Origin: Motacilla alba alba
Lineage: Eukaryota; Chordata; Aves; Passeriformes; Motacillidae
Reading direction: 5' to 3'
Length of the DNA stretch: 64,000 nucleotides
NCBI RefSeq assembly: GCF_015832195.1
Contig: NC_052026.1
Location: forward strand, 18,447,013 to 18,511,012
Below are positions 1 through 11,559 of this stretch, piece after piece. Both the position numbers and the translations under genes were made by a program. How positions within the stretch are numbered: position 1 is the first letter of the stretch; each line of letters opens with the position of its first letter. The notes below the pieces were generated by a model. The model was not told the DNA's origin, made no database searches, and saw only the letters and a program-made list of their open reading frames with translations.

Positions 1-231
1 TTTCTAAACAGAAGCACTTTTGCCAGTGATGCTGGGCACATAGTCAAAGTAAGCATCTAAATGGATTTTTTTTTTTAAAGTAAGAGTTGGAAAGGTTTGT
101 TGTTTTTTTTTTTAGCCAGGGAGTACTGTTAAGTATATTTTAAGCAGATTATTATGCCTTGAGGGTCAGACATTTATTCAGTATTAAAGTTCTCATGGTT
201 ACCATGTGGCTCTGTAGGGAGGGCTGAAGGA
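1..231. other. No recognised gene; T-rich flank
   Basis: The first 231 bases contain short T runs (around 67-76 and 103-113) and no convincing exon. They end where a CR1 fragment begins. I see nothing else to annotate. Confidence 0.5.
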
Positions 232-733
232 AAGCTTTGGAGCTGATGCCAGCACAGGAAGGACAAGGAGCTGTTGGACAGAGTCCAGAGGAGGCAGCAG
301 GATGAGCAGAGGGATGGAGCAGCTCTGCTGGGAGGAAAGGTAGAGAGACTTGGGATTGTTCAGCATGGAGGAGGGAAGGTTTAGGGGTGAGCTCATAACT
401 TTCCAAATGGAAATGACCCCTCCTCCCAGTGGAGAGGGACACTGGACAAGGGCCTGGAGTGACAGGACACAGGGAATGGCTTCCCACTGCCACAGGGCAG
501 GGTTAGATGGGATGTCAGGGAGAAATTCTCCCCTGGGAGGGTGGGCAGGCCCTGGCACAGGGTGCCCACAGCAGCCGTGGCTGCCCCTGGATCCCTGGCA
601 GTGCCCAAGGCCAGGCTGGACAGGACTTGGAGCAGCCTGGGACAGTGGAAGGTGTCCTTGTTCGCAGCACGGGGGTTGGAACAAGATGATCTTTGAAATC
701 CCTTCCAACCCAAACCATTCTGTCATTCTGTGA
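232..733 (+). mobile_element. CR1 LINE, 5'-truncated copy
   Basis: This is a 5'-truncated avian CR1 retrotransposon in plus orientation. Its body has the typical order of phrases: a run around 290-340 matching the 'gagcagctctgctggg' part, then 'aaggccaggctgga' near 608, then 'ggttggaacaagatgatc' near 675. It finishes with 'ccttccaacccaaaccatt' and the 8-bp-like terminal repeat ATTCTGTC/ATTCTGTG at about 718-733. Reading frames over this region are interrupted, so it is a dead copy. The family assignment comes from memory of avian CR1 tails. Confidence 0.9.
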
Positions 734-1499
734 ACTTCTTGTAAGGTCAGCAAAGGATCTGGAAAAAATCAGTAGTTCCATTCCATTCGTTGTACAGCTC
801 CAAATGATTTCCAGTATCACTGAGCCCAAATGCAGACAAGCTCTGCACAACCCTCTGGGTCTCGTTTCAGGGCTTGGCACTCAAGGCTGAGAGCCAGGGT
901 TATGTTACTGCCCAAACACACTCACTGCATCATCAGCTTCCAAAGCAGAGGAAAGAAAAGCAAAAAAATAATTATGCATCCCTGCCTGCCCTTTCCAAAT
1001 GATGGCAAATTGAGTAATGAGATCATTTGCTGTTCCTTTTGACTCTGGGATATTTCTTGCTCTGCTGAAGATATCCAGGTGACCTCGGCAGTTAAAAGCC
1101 AGTGACTCTGCCAATGAAAACTTCCAGCATCTCAAACTTGCCCTGTTGCTTTTCAGGTGGAACCACCCTTTCCTGGTCACATTTGTGGGAATCACATCCT
1201 CTACCTTTCCCTTTCTTCCCATCTTGAGTTTCAGTGCAGATCTGTTTATGTGTTCTGTAAATGTGGTAACTTTGCTTGCTTTCCTGGCAGCCCAGCCTGC
1301 AGCCAGGGCCCAGTTTTGTTTGGACAAACATCTGGATGTTTTTCTGTTTGCAGTTGTGGTTCTGGGTGAAGCCCACAGGTGAGCAGTGTCCAAAATCTTG
1401 GCTCTTTCCAGCCTGTCACTTTTTTTCTGTCGTGTGTTTCAAGGCCACATTTCACTGTATTTACCCAATACCCTGTTGCTTTCCCAGCTGAGAGTGAAA
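734..1499. other. Unique intergenic sequence
   Basis: This stretch lies between two CR1 fragments. The open frames on both strands are short, overlap each other and resemble no known protein. I see no RNA gene, repeat or clear regulatory motif. Confidence 0.4.
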
Positions 1500-1720
1500 C
1501 TCCAAACCATGCTACGAGGAGATGCTGACTAGGGGTGTGCAACAGGTTGGAAATCAGGAGGAATTTCTTCATGGAAAGGGTGGTCAGGGAAGTGGTGAAG
1601 GTGTGCAGGGAAGAGCTGGACCTGGCACACAGTCCTCTGGGCTAGTGACAAGGTGGGGATGGGTCACAGATTGGATTTGGTGATGCTGGAGATCTTTTTC
1701 TACTTTTATGATTCTATGAA
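1500..1720 (+). mobile_element. Degenerate CR1 fragment
   Basis: An older, more diverged CR1 3' fragment in plus orientation. The phrase 'aggaatttcttcatgga' near 1557 corresponds to the CR1 'gaagaaattcttcactatg' segment, and the fragment ends with 'tatgattctatgaa' near 1708-1721, the usual CR1 terminus. The middle is poorly preserved, so the left boundary is approximate. Confidence 0.55.
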
Positions 1721-4110
1721 CTGTGGTTAGGAAGAAAAATAATTACTGTAAGCTTAAGCTTATTAGCACTTTGAATGGACTGGGGAAATGCTGCAGTGAT
1801 CCCAGTATTTTTGATTGAGGTTATTAATAAATGTCAAGGTCTTTCAGGTGCTGCCATCTCAGTCAGTAAATCCCTCTCTGAAGTCAGGATGGGGCTCTTG
1901 GTGCTGCTCTTCTCCAGCTAAAAGACATTTCAGCGCCAGCTGCCAAACTGCTGTAGAATTAAATGAAATTAATTAAACACAAGAGTGGCCAAGGCGCAGC
2001 CCTGCATGGCCTTCTGGTGTCTGCAGCTGTATGATGTGGATTTTCTCTTGTGGGCTGACCTTGAAGGAAGCAGCAGATTGTGGAGAAAAAGTGAATGGGG
2101 CAGCGTGCCTCTGTCAGAGCTATTGTTGCAGGCTCTCTGCATGCTCAGGAAGGCATCCCTTAGAGCAGAGTCGGGAGGGATTTCTGTCAGTCCACAAAAC
2201 TCTGAAGTGCAAGGGATTTTATTAATCCTTAGGTTCTGATCTGACAAGAAATCTCGAGGAATTGAAGCCTGCTTATGTTTTATTTTGGCCCTGGCCAAGG
2301 TTATGCAAGATACCAACAATCAGACCATAACATCTGAAATATTCTCTGCCTGAATGAACAGCCTTTAAAGAGCAGAATACTTACTCGAGTCATAATTCCT
2401 CATTCTGTACCTGCTGTAGCTGTGACCTGTGCACAAAGACACAAAATGTGCCTCATCTCAGGAGCATCCTGGCCCAGTTTTACTGCTCAGGACTCATCAG
2501 AAAATCTTCAGCAGTGGCAAAGCAGTGCCTGGATGCTGCAGAAAAGTCTGAAATGCTGCTGATAGATCTCTCCCCTGCTTTTAATAGGGAGTGAAGTGAT
2601 CCCTAGCACGGCCTTGGGTGCAGCAGCAGCAGAGCCGTGTGATGAGAAGAAACGTTCAGCAGTACAATGGGAAATGCTTTCCTGAGCCAACTTTGTTCCC
2701 AATAATTCAGACTGAGGGCTCTCTATTCTCTGCACAGCCCGATGTCCTCGCCTGTCATGTGGTCAGGCGCATTCTTTCCAGCTCCTTTCATGGCACAAAC
2801 ACTTGGGATGCTGTTGTTGAGCTGTTGTTGCTGCTGTCCCCTCTTCTCGAGGTTCAGAGGGGGAAGGTGCTGGTCTGGAGTGAACCTCTGGAGCTGGGTT
2901 TGGGATCAGCAGTGACCACCAAGGTGCTCCATGAGGGATGTGACCTTCCCAGGACCATCCTCCCTTCCTCCCTACCCTCGTTTGTGGGAGAAAAGCAGAG
3001 GGAAGCCAGCATGGGGTGAATGGAGCCTCCACCAGCTTCAGGAGGGAGAACAGGGGGACTTTGGAGGGGGTTTTTGTTGGAGGCCGTCAGTCCCAGCGTG
3101 GTGTGTGGCACAGAGCAGTGAGGCAAGGCTGGAATCTGCTAACAATGAGGCCGAGGTGGCTCCGTGCCACCCCAAAACTGCACAGGCGTGAGGGTTTTCC
3201 TTCAGCCAGCCATGTCCATGCATTTCCTGGAACGGGGACAAGGCCACACAGCTTCAAGCCACCAAAGACAACAGTAAACAAGCTGGCTGGCTGGGTAGTC
3301 TCTGAGTTACAAGAGTCAGACACTGTTTATTTCCAGGGATGAAAAAGGGGAGAAGAAAATCTCTCACCATCAAGGCTTTTTCCTGGATCTCACATCCAGG
3401 TCCACATCCAGCCCTCCAGCATCCCCTCCCAACGAGCAGCCTGGAAGGACAGGGGTTTTATCCCATTATCCCAATAAAAAAAAGTCAGGAAAGGGATGGT
3501 TAAACACTGTCTCCAAGTCATGTCTTTATTTTGTGTATGCTTTTTGTTTTAATTTCATCATCTTCTACTGCTCCAAAGGGAGAAACTAAACGGCTTTCAG
3601 GGAAATGTTTCCATCGAAAAATCCAGCACTGGGGCTGTGTTTTTTCTCCACAGGGGTGAGGAGGGGGAGGAAAAGCGTGTGCAGGGATTTCTCTGGTTCC
3701 GGTTCCTCTGAAGGAACAGCCCCTCGCAGCACTTCTGGCTCCGGAGGAAACATCTGTGGCCGTGGCCACGTTCCTCGGGCAAACCCCCCTGCTTGGGAGG
3801 CTGTTGTGTACCAAATGCTTTGATTTCCTGGTTGCCATCTCTTAAAGATTATCTGCCTCCCAGAAAAGGGCAGCATTTCCCATGTTTCCATGTGTAACGT
3901 CCGTGATGGCTGCTGTAAACATCATGGAACGTTTCCCTGGCCCTCCTCTGACATAGGTAGCAAAATCTCTGCTTTTCATCTTTCAAAGCTCTGCAGAAAT
4001 GTTTAGGGTCGTGTATCCTGCCATTGTTCTGGGCTGGGCATCCCACTGAAGTGCCTGGGAGAAATGAGTTCAGGATGTGGATCTATCTCTGCTCCATCTC
4101 TGCTGCGGCC
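1721..4110. other. Intergenic region, no gene recognised
   Basis: About 2.4 kb with no frame that resembles a known protein and no recognisable repeat. In other vertebrates this side of FOXF1 leads to MTHFSD, FOXC2 and FOXL1. I looked for MTHFSD-like terminal exons on the plus strand (its expected orientation, convergent with FOXF1) and found none I could support. Confidence 0.4.
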
Positions 4111-5480
4111 CCAGGAACATCCACATTTTACAGAGGGGAAGGCAGAGATGGCTCCTGATAGACTGGAGCCTAGTGCTCATTCCCACCCCTTTGGAAAACA
4201 ACAGGAGGACAGGCCAAAAACTCAGCAGAAGTTCTAAAAACCCCCCAACCAAGCCCCTCTTGGGCTCTTCTGTGTGACAGAAGTGATGTTCTCAACGAGG
4301 ATTTCGATACCTGGAACATCAGGGTGGCTCGAATCTCCCAGGTCTTCCTGCTCCAGAACTTTCCATCAAGGTACCCAGCACCTTGGTATGCCAAGGGATA
4401 AACCACAGCTCCTGCTCTGGGAGACAAGGCACCAAAGAGAATTTTTTCCCAGGATTTCACCCCAGGAACATCCACATTTTACAGAGGGGAAGGCAGGGAT
4501 GGCTCCTGATAGACTGGAGCCTAGTGGTCATTCCCACCCCTTTGGAAAGCAACAGGAGGCGGCCCAAAAACTCAGCAAAAGTTCTAAAAACACAACCAAG
4601 CCCCTCTTGGGCTCTTCTGTGTGACAGAAGTGATGTTCTCAACGAGGATTTCGATACCTGGAGCATCAGGGTGGCTCGAATCTCACAGGTCCTCCTGCTC
4701 CAGAACTTTCCATCAAGGTACCCAGCACCTGCTGGGCACAAACCACAGCTCCTGCTCTGGGAGACAAGGCATCAGTGAGAATTTTTTCCCAGAATTTTTA
4801 GAGAATTTTGCCCCCGGAACATCCACATTTTACAGAGGGGAAGGCAGGGATGGCTCCTGATAGACTGGAGCCTAGTGTTCATTCCCTCCCCTTTGGAAAA
4901 CAACAGGAGGACCAGCCAAAAACTCAGCAGAAGTTCTAAAAACCCCCCAACCAAGCCCCTCTTGGGCTCTTCTGTGTGACAGAAGTGATGTTCCCATTGA
5001 GGATTTTGTTACCTGGAGCATCAGGGTGGCTCGAATCTCACAGGTCTTCCTGCTCCAGAACTTTCCATCAAGCTAGTATGCCAAGGGATAAATCACAGCT
5101 CCCGCTCTGGGAGACAAGGCACCAAAGAGAATTTTCCCAGGATTTTGCCCCAGGATCATCTACATTTTGCAGATGGAAAGGCAGAATGATACCTGATAGA
5201 CTGGAGGCAAATGGTCGTTCCCACCCCTTTGGGAAACAACAGGACAGGCCAAAAACTCAGCAAAAGCTCTCAAAAGACCTCAACCAAGCCCCTCTTGGGC
5301 TCTTCTGTGTGACAGAAGTGATGTTCCCAACATTTTGTCTCCCAGGGGATACCTGGAGCCTTTGATCCCTCTGGTTCTCCTGCTCCAGAACTTTCCAGAA
5401 CATGCCAGGGACAAAGCACAGCTCCTTCTCTGGGAGACAAGACACAAACCAGAAATTGTTCCCCAAATGTGCCACCTGCA
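4111..5480. repeat. Four-copy tandem repeat, period about 350 bp
   Basis: Four head-to-tail copies of a complex unit begin at about 4111, 4462, 4813 and 5150, giving spacings of 351, 351 and 337 bp. Each starts with a version of 'ccaggaacatccacatttt' followed by 'acagaggggaaggcag'. Each also carries 'cccctcttgggctcttctg' and 'gagacaagg' at matching offsets. The fourth copy is the most diverged and fades by about 5480. The unit does not match a transposon I know. Apparent open frames inside it recur once per unit and are by-products of the repetition. Confidence 0.9.
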
Positions 5481-6363
5481 GAGGTGTCCAAGTCACACGA
5501 ATGTGTTTTCATCCCCCCATCCCACACTTTGAGCCAAGCCAGGTTTACCTTTCCTGAAAGAATAAAACAAACACACAGGGCAGTTAAATGGGATCAAAAA
5601 AAGGCCAGGGGGGAAAGAGAAACACTCATGTGGTGAAAGCTGCCACATTTCTATTACCATAGCCATGGCTACCACTCCTTCAGACTTCAGAGTGAATAAT
5701 TGTTCAGACAAGAGCCCTGCTTGTGTTTTTCCAGAGGGATCTCGTGTTTTCCGAGTGTTTCCAGGCACCTGCCCTGCTCAGGCTCTGCGGTGTGGCATTT
5801 CCATCCCTCTGGAGGAGGCAGAGCCTGGAGCTGCTGCTCTGCAGGGGCTTCTCTTCACCCCCTCACAGCTGCTGCGGCAAGTTCTGCTCCCAATGAGCTC
5901 CTGGTACCCCTGCAAAACATTCCAGGCCGTGTCATCCTGCTTTCCCAGGTGTGTTTGCTTATTTTTGCAGTAATTAGCCTGAAGCTGAGCTGAGCCACAG
6001 CGCTGCACTTTCTGTGCCTTTCCAGGGCTTTTGAGCCTTGCTTTAAATAAAGGAAGGGCTGTGCTCAGGCTCCTGTTGTCACTGCTGAAGCCAAGTGGCA
6101 CTGCCACTGTCCCCACAGCCCTTCCCATGATTTAACCGTGGTTTGACCTCTGGAATTGCCATCTGCTCCCTGGTGCCCATTCAGAGGTCTCTGAGGTGAC
6201 CTGGAGAGGTGTGTGAGGAAAGGAGATCCCTGTTGATGGCACAGTGACTCCCAGTGAAGCTTTCCAGAGGATCTGCAGCTCTCCTGAAAAAAATCAGTTC
6301 ATTTTAAGACTGGAGTTGGAATATTTATCAGAAACTGGATGAAGCAGAGCAGCCTGAGATCAC
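5481..6363. other. Intergenic sequence, nothing recognised
   Basis: Roughly 0.9 kb between the 350-bp array and a CR1 fragment. I see no coding frame of interest and no obvious repeat. Confidence 0.4.
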
Positions 6364-6522
6364 AGTCATGGAATGGTTTGGGATGGAAGGGACCTCAAGG
6401 CTCATCTCATCCCACCCCTGCCATGGCAGGGACACCTTCCACTGTCCCAAGGTGCTCCGAGCCCCATCCAGCCTGGCCTTGGGCAATTCCAGGGATCCAG
6501 GGGCAGCCGCAGCTGCTGTGGG
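6364..6522 (-). mobile_element. CR1 LINE 3' fragment
   Basis: This is a CR1 3' end in minus orientation. On the plus strand it reads 'catggaatggtttggga' from about 6367, then 'tgccatggcagggacacctt' near 6419, then 'tccagcctggccttgggca' near 6467, the standard reversed CR1 tail. It ends near the 'ccaggggcagccgcagctgc' phrase. It is severely 5'-truncated. Confidence 0.88.
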
Positions 6523-6611
6523 CATGGGAATTTGGATAATGGGAATTTGGATATTGAGCCAAAAGCTCAGTAAGATTTATTCCTTCTGTTATCTTTTAAT
6601 AATAAAAAACC

Positions 6612-6665
6612 CACAGCATCATTTAGATTGGAAAAGACCCCCCGGGATCATCCAGTACAACCACT
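6612..6665 (-). mobile_element. Short CR1-like fragment
   Basis: A very short piece resembling the 3' end of another CR1 subfamily. It reads 'atcatttagattggaaaaga' then 'gggatcatccagtacaacc' on the plus strand. It sits about 90 bp from the previous fragment and may be an independent insertion. Confidence 0.65.
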
Positions 6666-7664
6666 GATAGGAATATTCTGGTTTTAATTCCTTACTGGAT
6701 TCTGACAGGGAAAGTTACTAAAGAAAACAATGCAGCCCCGTGCCTTTCCTCACTCATGGAGGCAATCTGAGAATTTCTGGGAATAACATCAGCTTCCAGC
6801 TGCAGAGCTGCTCTGGGGGCACCTCCTGCTCCTCAGGGGGCTCCTCCCATCCATCTGTTTGATCCCTGAGGATGACTCCTTGTGCAAAGATTCCTTGGCA
6901 GGGATAGGTCCTCCAGGAACATCCCAGCACTGCCTTTTCCTGCAGAGCAGCAGGCAGGAGCTGTGCTTGAAAAGGGAACAGATGTTCAGGTGTGGCCTCC
7001 CAAAAGCTTTGCAGAAATCAAGGTCCCCTTCCAAAAGCGACGAGAGCTTTCTTTGATCCCCTGAGGTGCACAGATCCCAAATATTTTGGTTTTGAGGGAG
7101 AAATCAGGTGCCTATTGATTCTTACGGAATCTCACGGAATTCTTATACCTGCTGAGAACTTGGTGCCACACTCATCCCTTGGTATCCCAAATACCCGTGT
7201 AACATTCCAGGCGTTGTTCCCACAGCTTAAGTCTCCCAGGTTTTCTGTAAATCTGGATAACCGAGCCCGTCTGAGAGCATGCTGTGTCAGGTTCCTGTAT
7301 CCATGGATTACTCCATGCCTTTCCATGCCAGCTATTCCCATCTGTCCCACCTGGGCACAGAAAAGGTTTGATCCCAAAGTGCTCCATGAAGGAGTTTCAC
7401 CTGCTGTGAAGATGGGATAAAGGGATGTTCCCCCTCACAGGTGCCAGAAGGGAAAAATAAAAACAAAATAAATATATTTTAAAATAGATTTTTAAAAATT
7501 AATTAATAAAGAAGAAACCTCAAGCTTTTGAGCATCCAGCAGGTGGGGAAAGGCTCCGAACCGGCCCCACCTGGACGGGCTTGGAGCCGAATTTTGGGGG
7601 AGCCGCGGCTGGCGCTCCCTGCTGGCCGCCGCCAGGTGGCGCTGCCGCCAAGGGAACCGCACCG
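6666..7664. other. Intergenic sequence, nothing recognised
   Basis: About 1 kb ahead of the large minisatellite. An AT-rich segment at 7455-7515 separates it from the GC-rich leader of the array. The 142-residue plus-strand frame starting at 6992 shows no recognisable domain, and I regard it as chance. Confidence 0.4.
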
Positions 7665-9160
7665 CCCCCCAATCCCACCGGGACCATCCCGATCCCACCG
7701 GGACCATCCCGGTATCCCCGGGACCATCCCGATCCCACCGGGACCATCCCGATCCACCGGGACCATCCCGATCCATCGGGACCATCCCGATCCCACCGGG
7801 ACCATCCCGGTATCCCCGGGACCATCCCGATCCCACCGGGACCGTCCCGATCCATCGGGACCATCCCGATCCCACCGGGACCATCCCGATCCATCGGGAC
7901 CCTCCCGATCCCACCGGGACCATCCCGGTATCCCCGGGACCATCCCGATCCCACCGGGACCGTCCCGATCCCACCGGGATCAGCCGGGTATCACCGGGAC
8001 CCTCCCGATCCCACCGGGGCCGTCCCGATCCCACCGGGACCGTCCCGATTCCACCGGGATCAGCCGGGTATCACCGGGACCCTCCCGATCCCACCGGGAC
8101 CATCCCGATCCCACTGGGACAATCCCGATATCACCGGGACCATCCGAGTATCCACCGGGACCATCCCGATCCCACCGGGACCATCCCGGTATCACCAGGA
8201 CAATCCCGATCCCACCGGGACAATCCGGGTATCACCAGGACCATCCGAGTATCCACCGGGACCATCCCAATCCCACCGGGACAATCCGGGTATCACCAGG
8301 ACAATCCCGATCCACCGGGATCATCCCGATCCCATTGGGATCATACAGATATCACTGGGACCATCCCGATCCCACCGGGACAATCCGGGTGTCACCGGGA
8401 CCATCCTGATCCCACCGGGACCATCCCAATCCCACTGGGACCATCCAAGTATCCCACCGGGACCATTCCGATCCCACCGGGACCAGCCGAGTATCCCACT
8501 GGGACCATCCTGATCCCAGCGGGATCATCCAGGTTTCCCACCGGGACCATCCCGGTATCACCGGGACCATCCCGATCCCACCAGGACCATCCAGGTATCA
8601 CCAGGACCATCCGGATACCACCGGGATCTTCCAATCCCACCGGTATCATCCTGATCCCACCGGGATCTTCCGCATGTCACCGGGATCATCCGGATATCAC
8701 CGGGATCTTCCAGTCCTACCAGGATCATCCAGATCCCACTGGGATCATCCGAACCCACTGGGATCATGCAACACCCCCAGGACCATCCAGACCCCGCCGA
8801 GATCATCCAAATCCTACCCGGATCATCCAGATCTCACTGGAATCATCCAACACCCCAGAATCATCCAAACCCACCGGGATCTTCCAGCACCCCTGGGATC
8901 ATCCAAATCCTACCGGGATCATCCAAACCCACCGGGATCTTCCAAACCCCCAAGAATCCTTCAAACCCACCCAGGATTGTCCAAAAGCCCCCTGGGATCC
9001 CTCCAATTCTCCTACAGGATGCTCCAATCCTCTGGGATCATCCAATCCTCCAAGACCCTCCCAACCACCCAGGATCCTCCAAACTCCCCAGGATCCTCCA
9101 AACCCCCAGGATTATCCAAACCCCCCAGGATCCTCCAGCCACCCAGGATCCCTGACAGAC
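7665..9160. repeat. GC-rich minisatellite, 19/20-bp unit
   Basis: A long array built on a 19-20 bp unit close to 'gggaccatcccgatcccacc'. Variants substitute 'ggtatcccc', 'gatccacc' or 'gatccatc' in the second half. From 7665 to about 8760 the units are very alike. From there to about 9160 they drift into 'ggatcatccaaatcc' and 'ggatcctccaaac' forms and lose their CpGs. Open frames of about 300 residues (7528-8513) rich in Pro-Gly-Pro-Ser-Arg exist only because the unit lacks stop codons. I do not count them as genes. Confidence 0.95.
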
Positions 9161-9589
9161 CCCTCGCCACCATCCCCACCCCGATGCTGCCTCCCAAAAA
9201 TGTTGCAGATAATCCCAATGGACCCTCCCAAAAATGTGTCCCCCCCCACAGGGGACCCAGCCCCACATCCCCTCTTCCAGGCCTTCCTTGGGATCCCTGC
9301 ACTATCCCTGCACTATCCCTGTGCTCCCTCCAGCTCTGTCCCCACATGGGGCTCACAAACACCCCTGGGGACACGAGCCCACGAGCAGGTGACAGTGGCA
9401 GACACAGCTCCAGCTCCATGGTGGCCTTGTAGGGATGGGGAAACATCCTGGGAGGAGCAGAGGGAAGCACCAGGATCTTTTGGATTTGCCAGAATTTGCC
9501 AGCAGAATCCCTGCACGAGGCCTGGGGACACCAGTGTCCCCTGATCTAGAGGGGACAACCTGGAGACACTAGGCCCTGTTTGTCATCAC
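9161..9589. other. Spacer between two minisatellites
   Basis: C-rich unique sequence between the 20-bp and 30-bp arrays. It has a small local repeat ('ccctgcactat') at 9295-9320. No gene is recognised. Confidence 0.4.
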
Positions 9590-9946
9590 GCTCCAGAATT
9601 TCATCCCTGTATAAAATCCCTGGGCAATTCCATTCCTATAGAAAATTCCTGGGCAATTCCATCCCTGTAAAAAAATCCAAGGGCGATTCCATCCCTATAG
9701 AAAATTCCTGGGCAATTCCATCCCTATAGAAAATTCCTGGGCGATTCCATCCCTGTATAAAATCCCTGGGTGATTCCATCCCTATAGAAAATTCCTGGGC
9801 GATTCCATCCCTATAGAAAATTCCTGGGCAATTCCATCCCTATAGAAAATTCCTAGGCAATTCCATCCCTGTAGAAAATCCCTGGGCAATTCCATGCCTG
9901 TAGAAAATCCCTGGGCAATTCCATCCCTGTAGAAAGTTCCTGGGCC
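9590..9946. repeat. Minisatellite, 29/30-bp unit
   Basis: About twelve head-to-tail copies of a 29-30 bp unit. Each copy contains 'attccatccctatag' followed by 'aaaattcctgggc'. Variants swap 'tatag' for 'gtataa' or 'gtaga'. The copies are similar enough to suggest recent turnover by unequal exchange or slippage. Confidence 0.93.
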
Positions 9947-10308
9947 TGCACAACAGGACACCAGCAGTGAGAAGCTGTTTCCTGAAGTAGAAACCCCAAA
10001 AGAAAATGGGTCGTGTTCCCTGAGGATTGGGATGGGAGGGATGAGGAGCAGGGAGCAGCTCGCTGGTGCTGAGCTGAGCCACAGCAGCTGAGCACAGCCA
10101 GATCCGAGCCTTTCCAGCAGCAAATCCCACATTTCTGAGCCAGCCCCTGCCTCACTGCTCTCCCAGGGCTCCCGCAGCATTTCTGGGCAATCCCTGCTCA
10201 CCTCCTCCCGGAGCCCAACGCTCCTGGAGAAGCACAAGCAGCTTGGGGTTCGCCATCCCCGGGGACTGAAAATACCGGGAAAAACCCCGCTGGGCTTTTG
10301 CAGATGGA
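9947..10308. other. Spacer between two minisatellites
   Basis: About 360 bp of unique sequence between the 30-bp and the G-rich arrays. I see no recognisable gene or motif. Confidence 0.4.
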
Positions 10309-10712
10309 GAGCTGGGGGGGTTTCAGGAGCTGGGGGGGTTTGCAGGGGCTGGGGGGGTTTCAGGAGCTGGGGGTTTGCAGGATCTGGGGGATTTGGCAGG
10401 ATCTGGGGGATTTGCAGGATCTGGGGGGCGTTCAGGAAATGGGGAGTTCTGCAGGAGCTGGGGGGGTTTGCAGGATCTGGGGGTTTCAGGAGCTGGGGAT
10501 TTGCAGGAGCTGGGGGGTTTGCAGGAGCTGGGGGTTTGCAGGATCTGGGGGTTTTCAGGATCTGGGGGTTTGCAGGATCTGGGGGTTTTCAGGATCTGGG
10601 GTGTTTTCAGGAGCTGGGGGTTTGCAGGATCTGGGGATTTGTGGGAGCTGGGGGTTTGCAGGATCTGGGGTTTTGCAGGATCTGGGGTGTTTTCAGGAGC
10701 TGGGGGGTTTTG
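10309..10712. repeat. G-rich minisatellite, about 17-bp unit
   Basis: About 24 copies of a unit near 'caggatctgggggtttg', alternating 'gatct' and 'gagct', with four to seven G per unit. The G runs are all on the plus strand and closely spaced, so this strand could form several G-quadruplexes. All three plus frames stay open over most of the array simply because the unit lacks stops. Confidence 0.92.
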
Positions 10713-11122
10713 GTCTCTCCTGGCTGCTGGAGGGCTCTGGGATGGAGAGCTCCTGTTTAGACTGCGCTCACTGGCTTGAGGAATATGTGGCGTCCCCGGA
10801 ATGCAGCTGCTCTGTTTTTCCAGGTTTGGAAAGCCACGGGAGGGGAGAGGAATGAATCACATCAGGCTTTGCTGGGGAGCAGACACGGAACCCCTGCGAG
10901 CTGGGCCCGAGCCTCACAAGGTGCTGCCTGCCCTTCCCAGCCTCCAGCAGCACCAGATGCCAAGGAGGACCCAAAATCAACCCAAAGGGATGAAAACAAA
11001 CCTTGGGAGTGACAGGGGGATTTCAAGGAGCTGAGCTCCTAGCCCTGGACCGTTATGGAAGCCACACCTAGTACAGGTATTTGCTTCAGGAGCAAAAAAG
11101 CCTCTGGTTTCAGCTTGTACCT
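10713..11122. other. Intergenic sequence, nothing recognised
   Basis: Unique sequence between the G-rich minisatellite and a tandem duplication. No gene is recognised. Confidence 0.4.
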
Positions 11123-11476
11123 AAAAGGATGGAGATAAAGTGTTCAGCTCCAGCAGGGATGGGGGAAAATCAGCCCAGAAAAGCAAAAAAATGGGGAAAA
11201 GCAATAATGCTGCAGGCAGATGGCTGCTGGCTTCAGGAGATCTAATCAGAGATTTTTAAAAAAACCAAAACATTAACAAGATTTTAAGAAAACCACTCTA
11301 AAAGGATGGGGATAAGGTGTTCACCTCCAACAAGGATGGGGGAAAGATCAGCCCAGAAAAGCATAAAAATGGGGGAAACCAATAATGCTGCAGGCAGATG
11401 GCTGCTGGCTTCAGGAGATCTAAACAGAGATTTAAAAACACCCAAACATTAAGAAAATTTTTTAAAAAACCACCCA
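11123..11476. repeat. 177-bp tandem duplication
   Basis: Two adjacent copies begin at 11123 and 11300 with 'aaaaggatgg'. They share 'aatcagcccagaaaagca'-like segments and an identical run around 'aataatgctgcaggcagatg' followed by 'gctgctggcttcaggagatc'. The copies differ by scattered substitutions and small indels in the A-rich tails, so the duplication is not brand new. Confidence 0.9.
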
Positions 11477-11559
11477 AAAACCCCACAACACTCCTCAAAA
11501 TACCCCCACAAAACAACAATAAAAAACCCACTCTGAAAAGGCCTCCCCCAGCTCTAATA

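Noticed and set aside
1749..1763. Short palindrome built on AAGCTTAAGCTT
   Set aside because: At about 14 bases it is close to what chance allows in this window, and nothing promoter-like lies beside it.
7528..8513. Open frames of 293 and 310 residues, collagen-like by eye
   Set aside because: They are translations of a 20-bp minisatellite. Several frames are open on both strands at once.
9590..9946. CRISPR-like regular repeats
   Set aside because: There are no unique spacers between units; this is a simple head-to-tail minisatellite in an animal genome.
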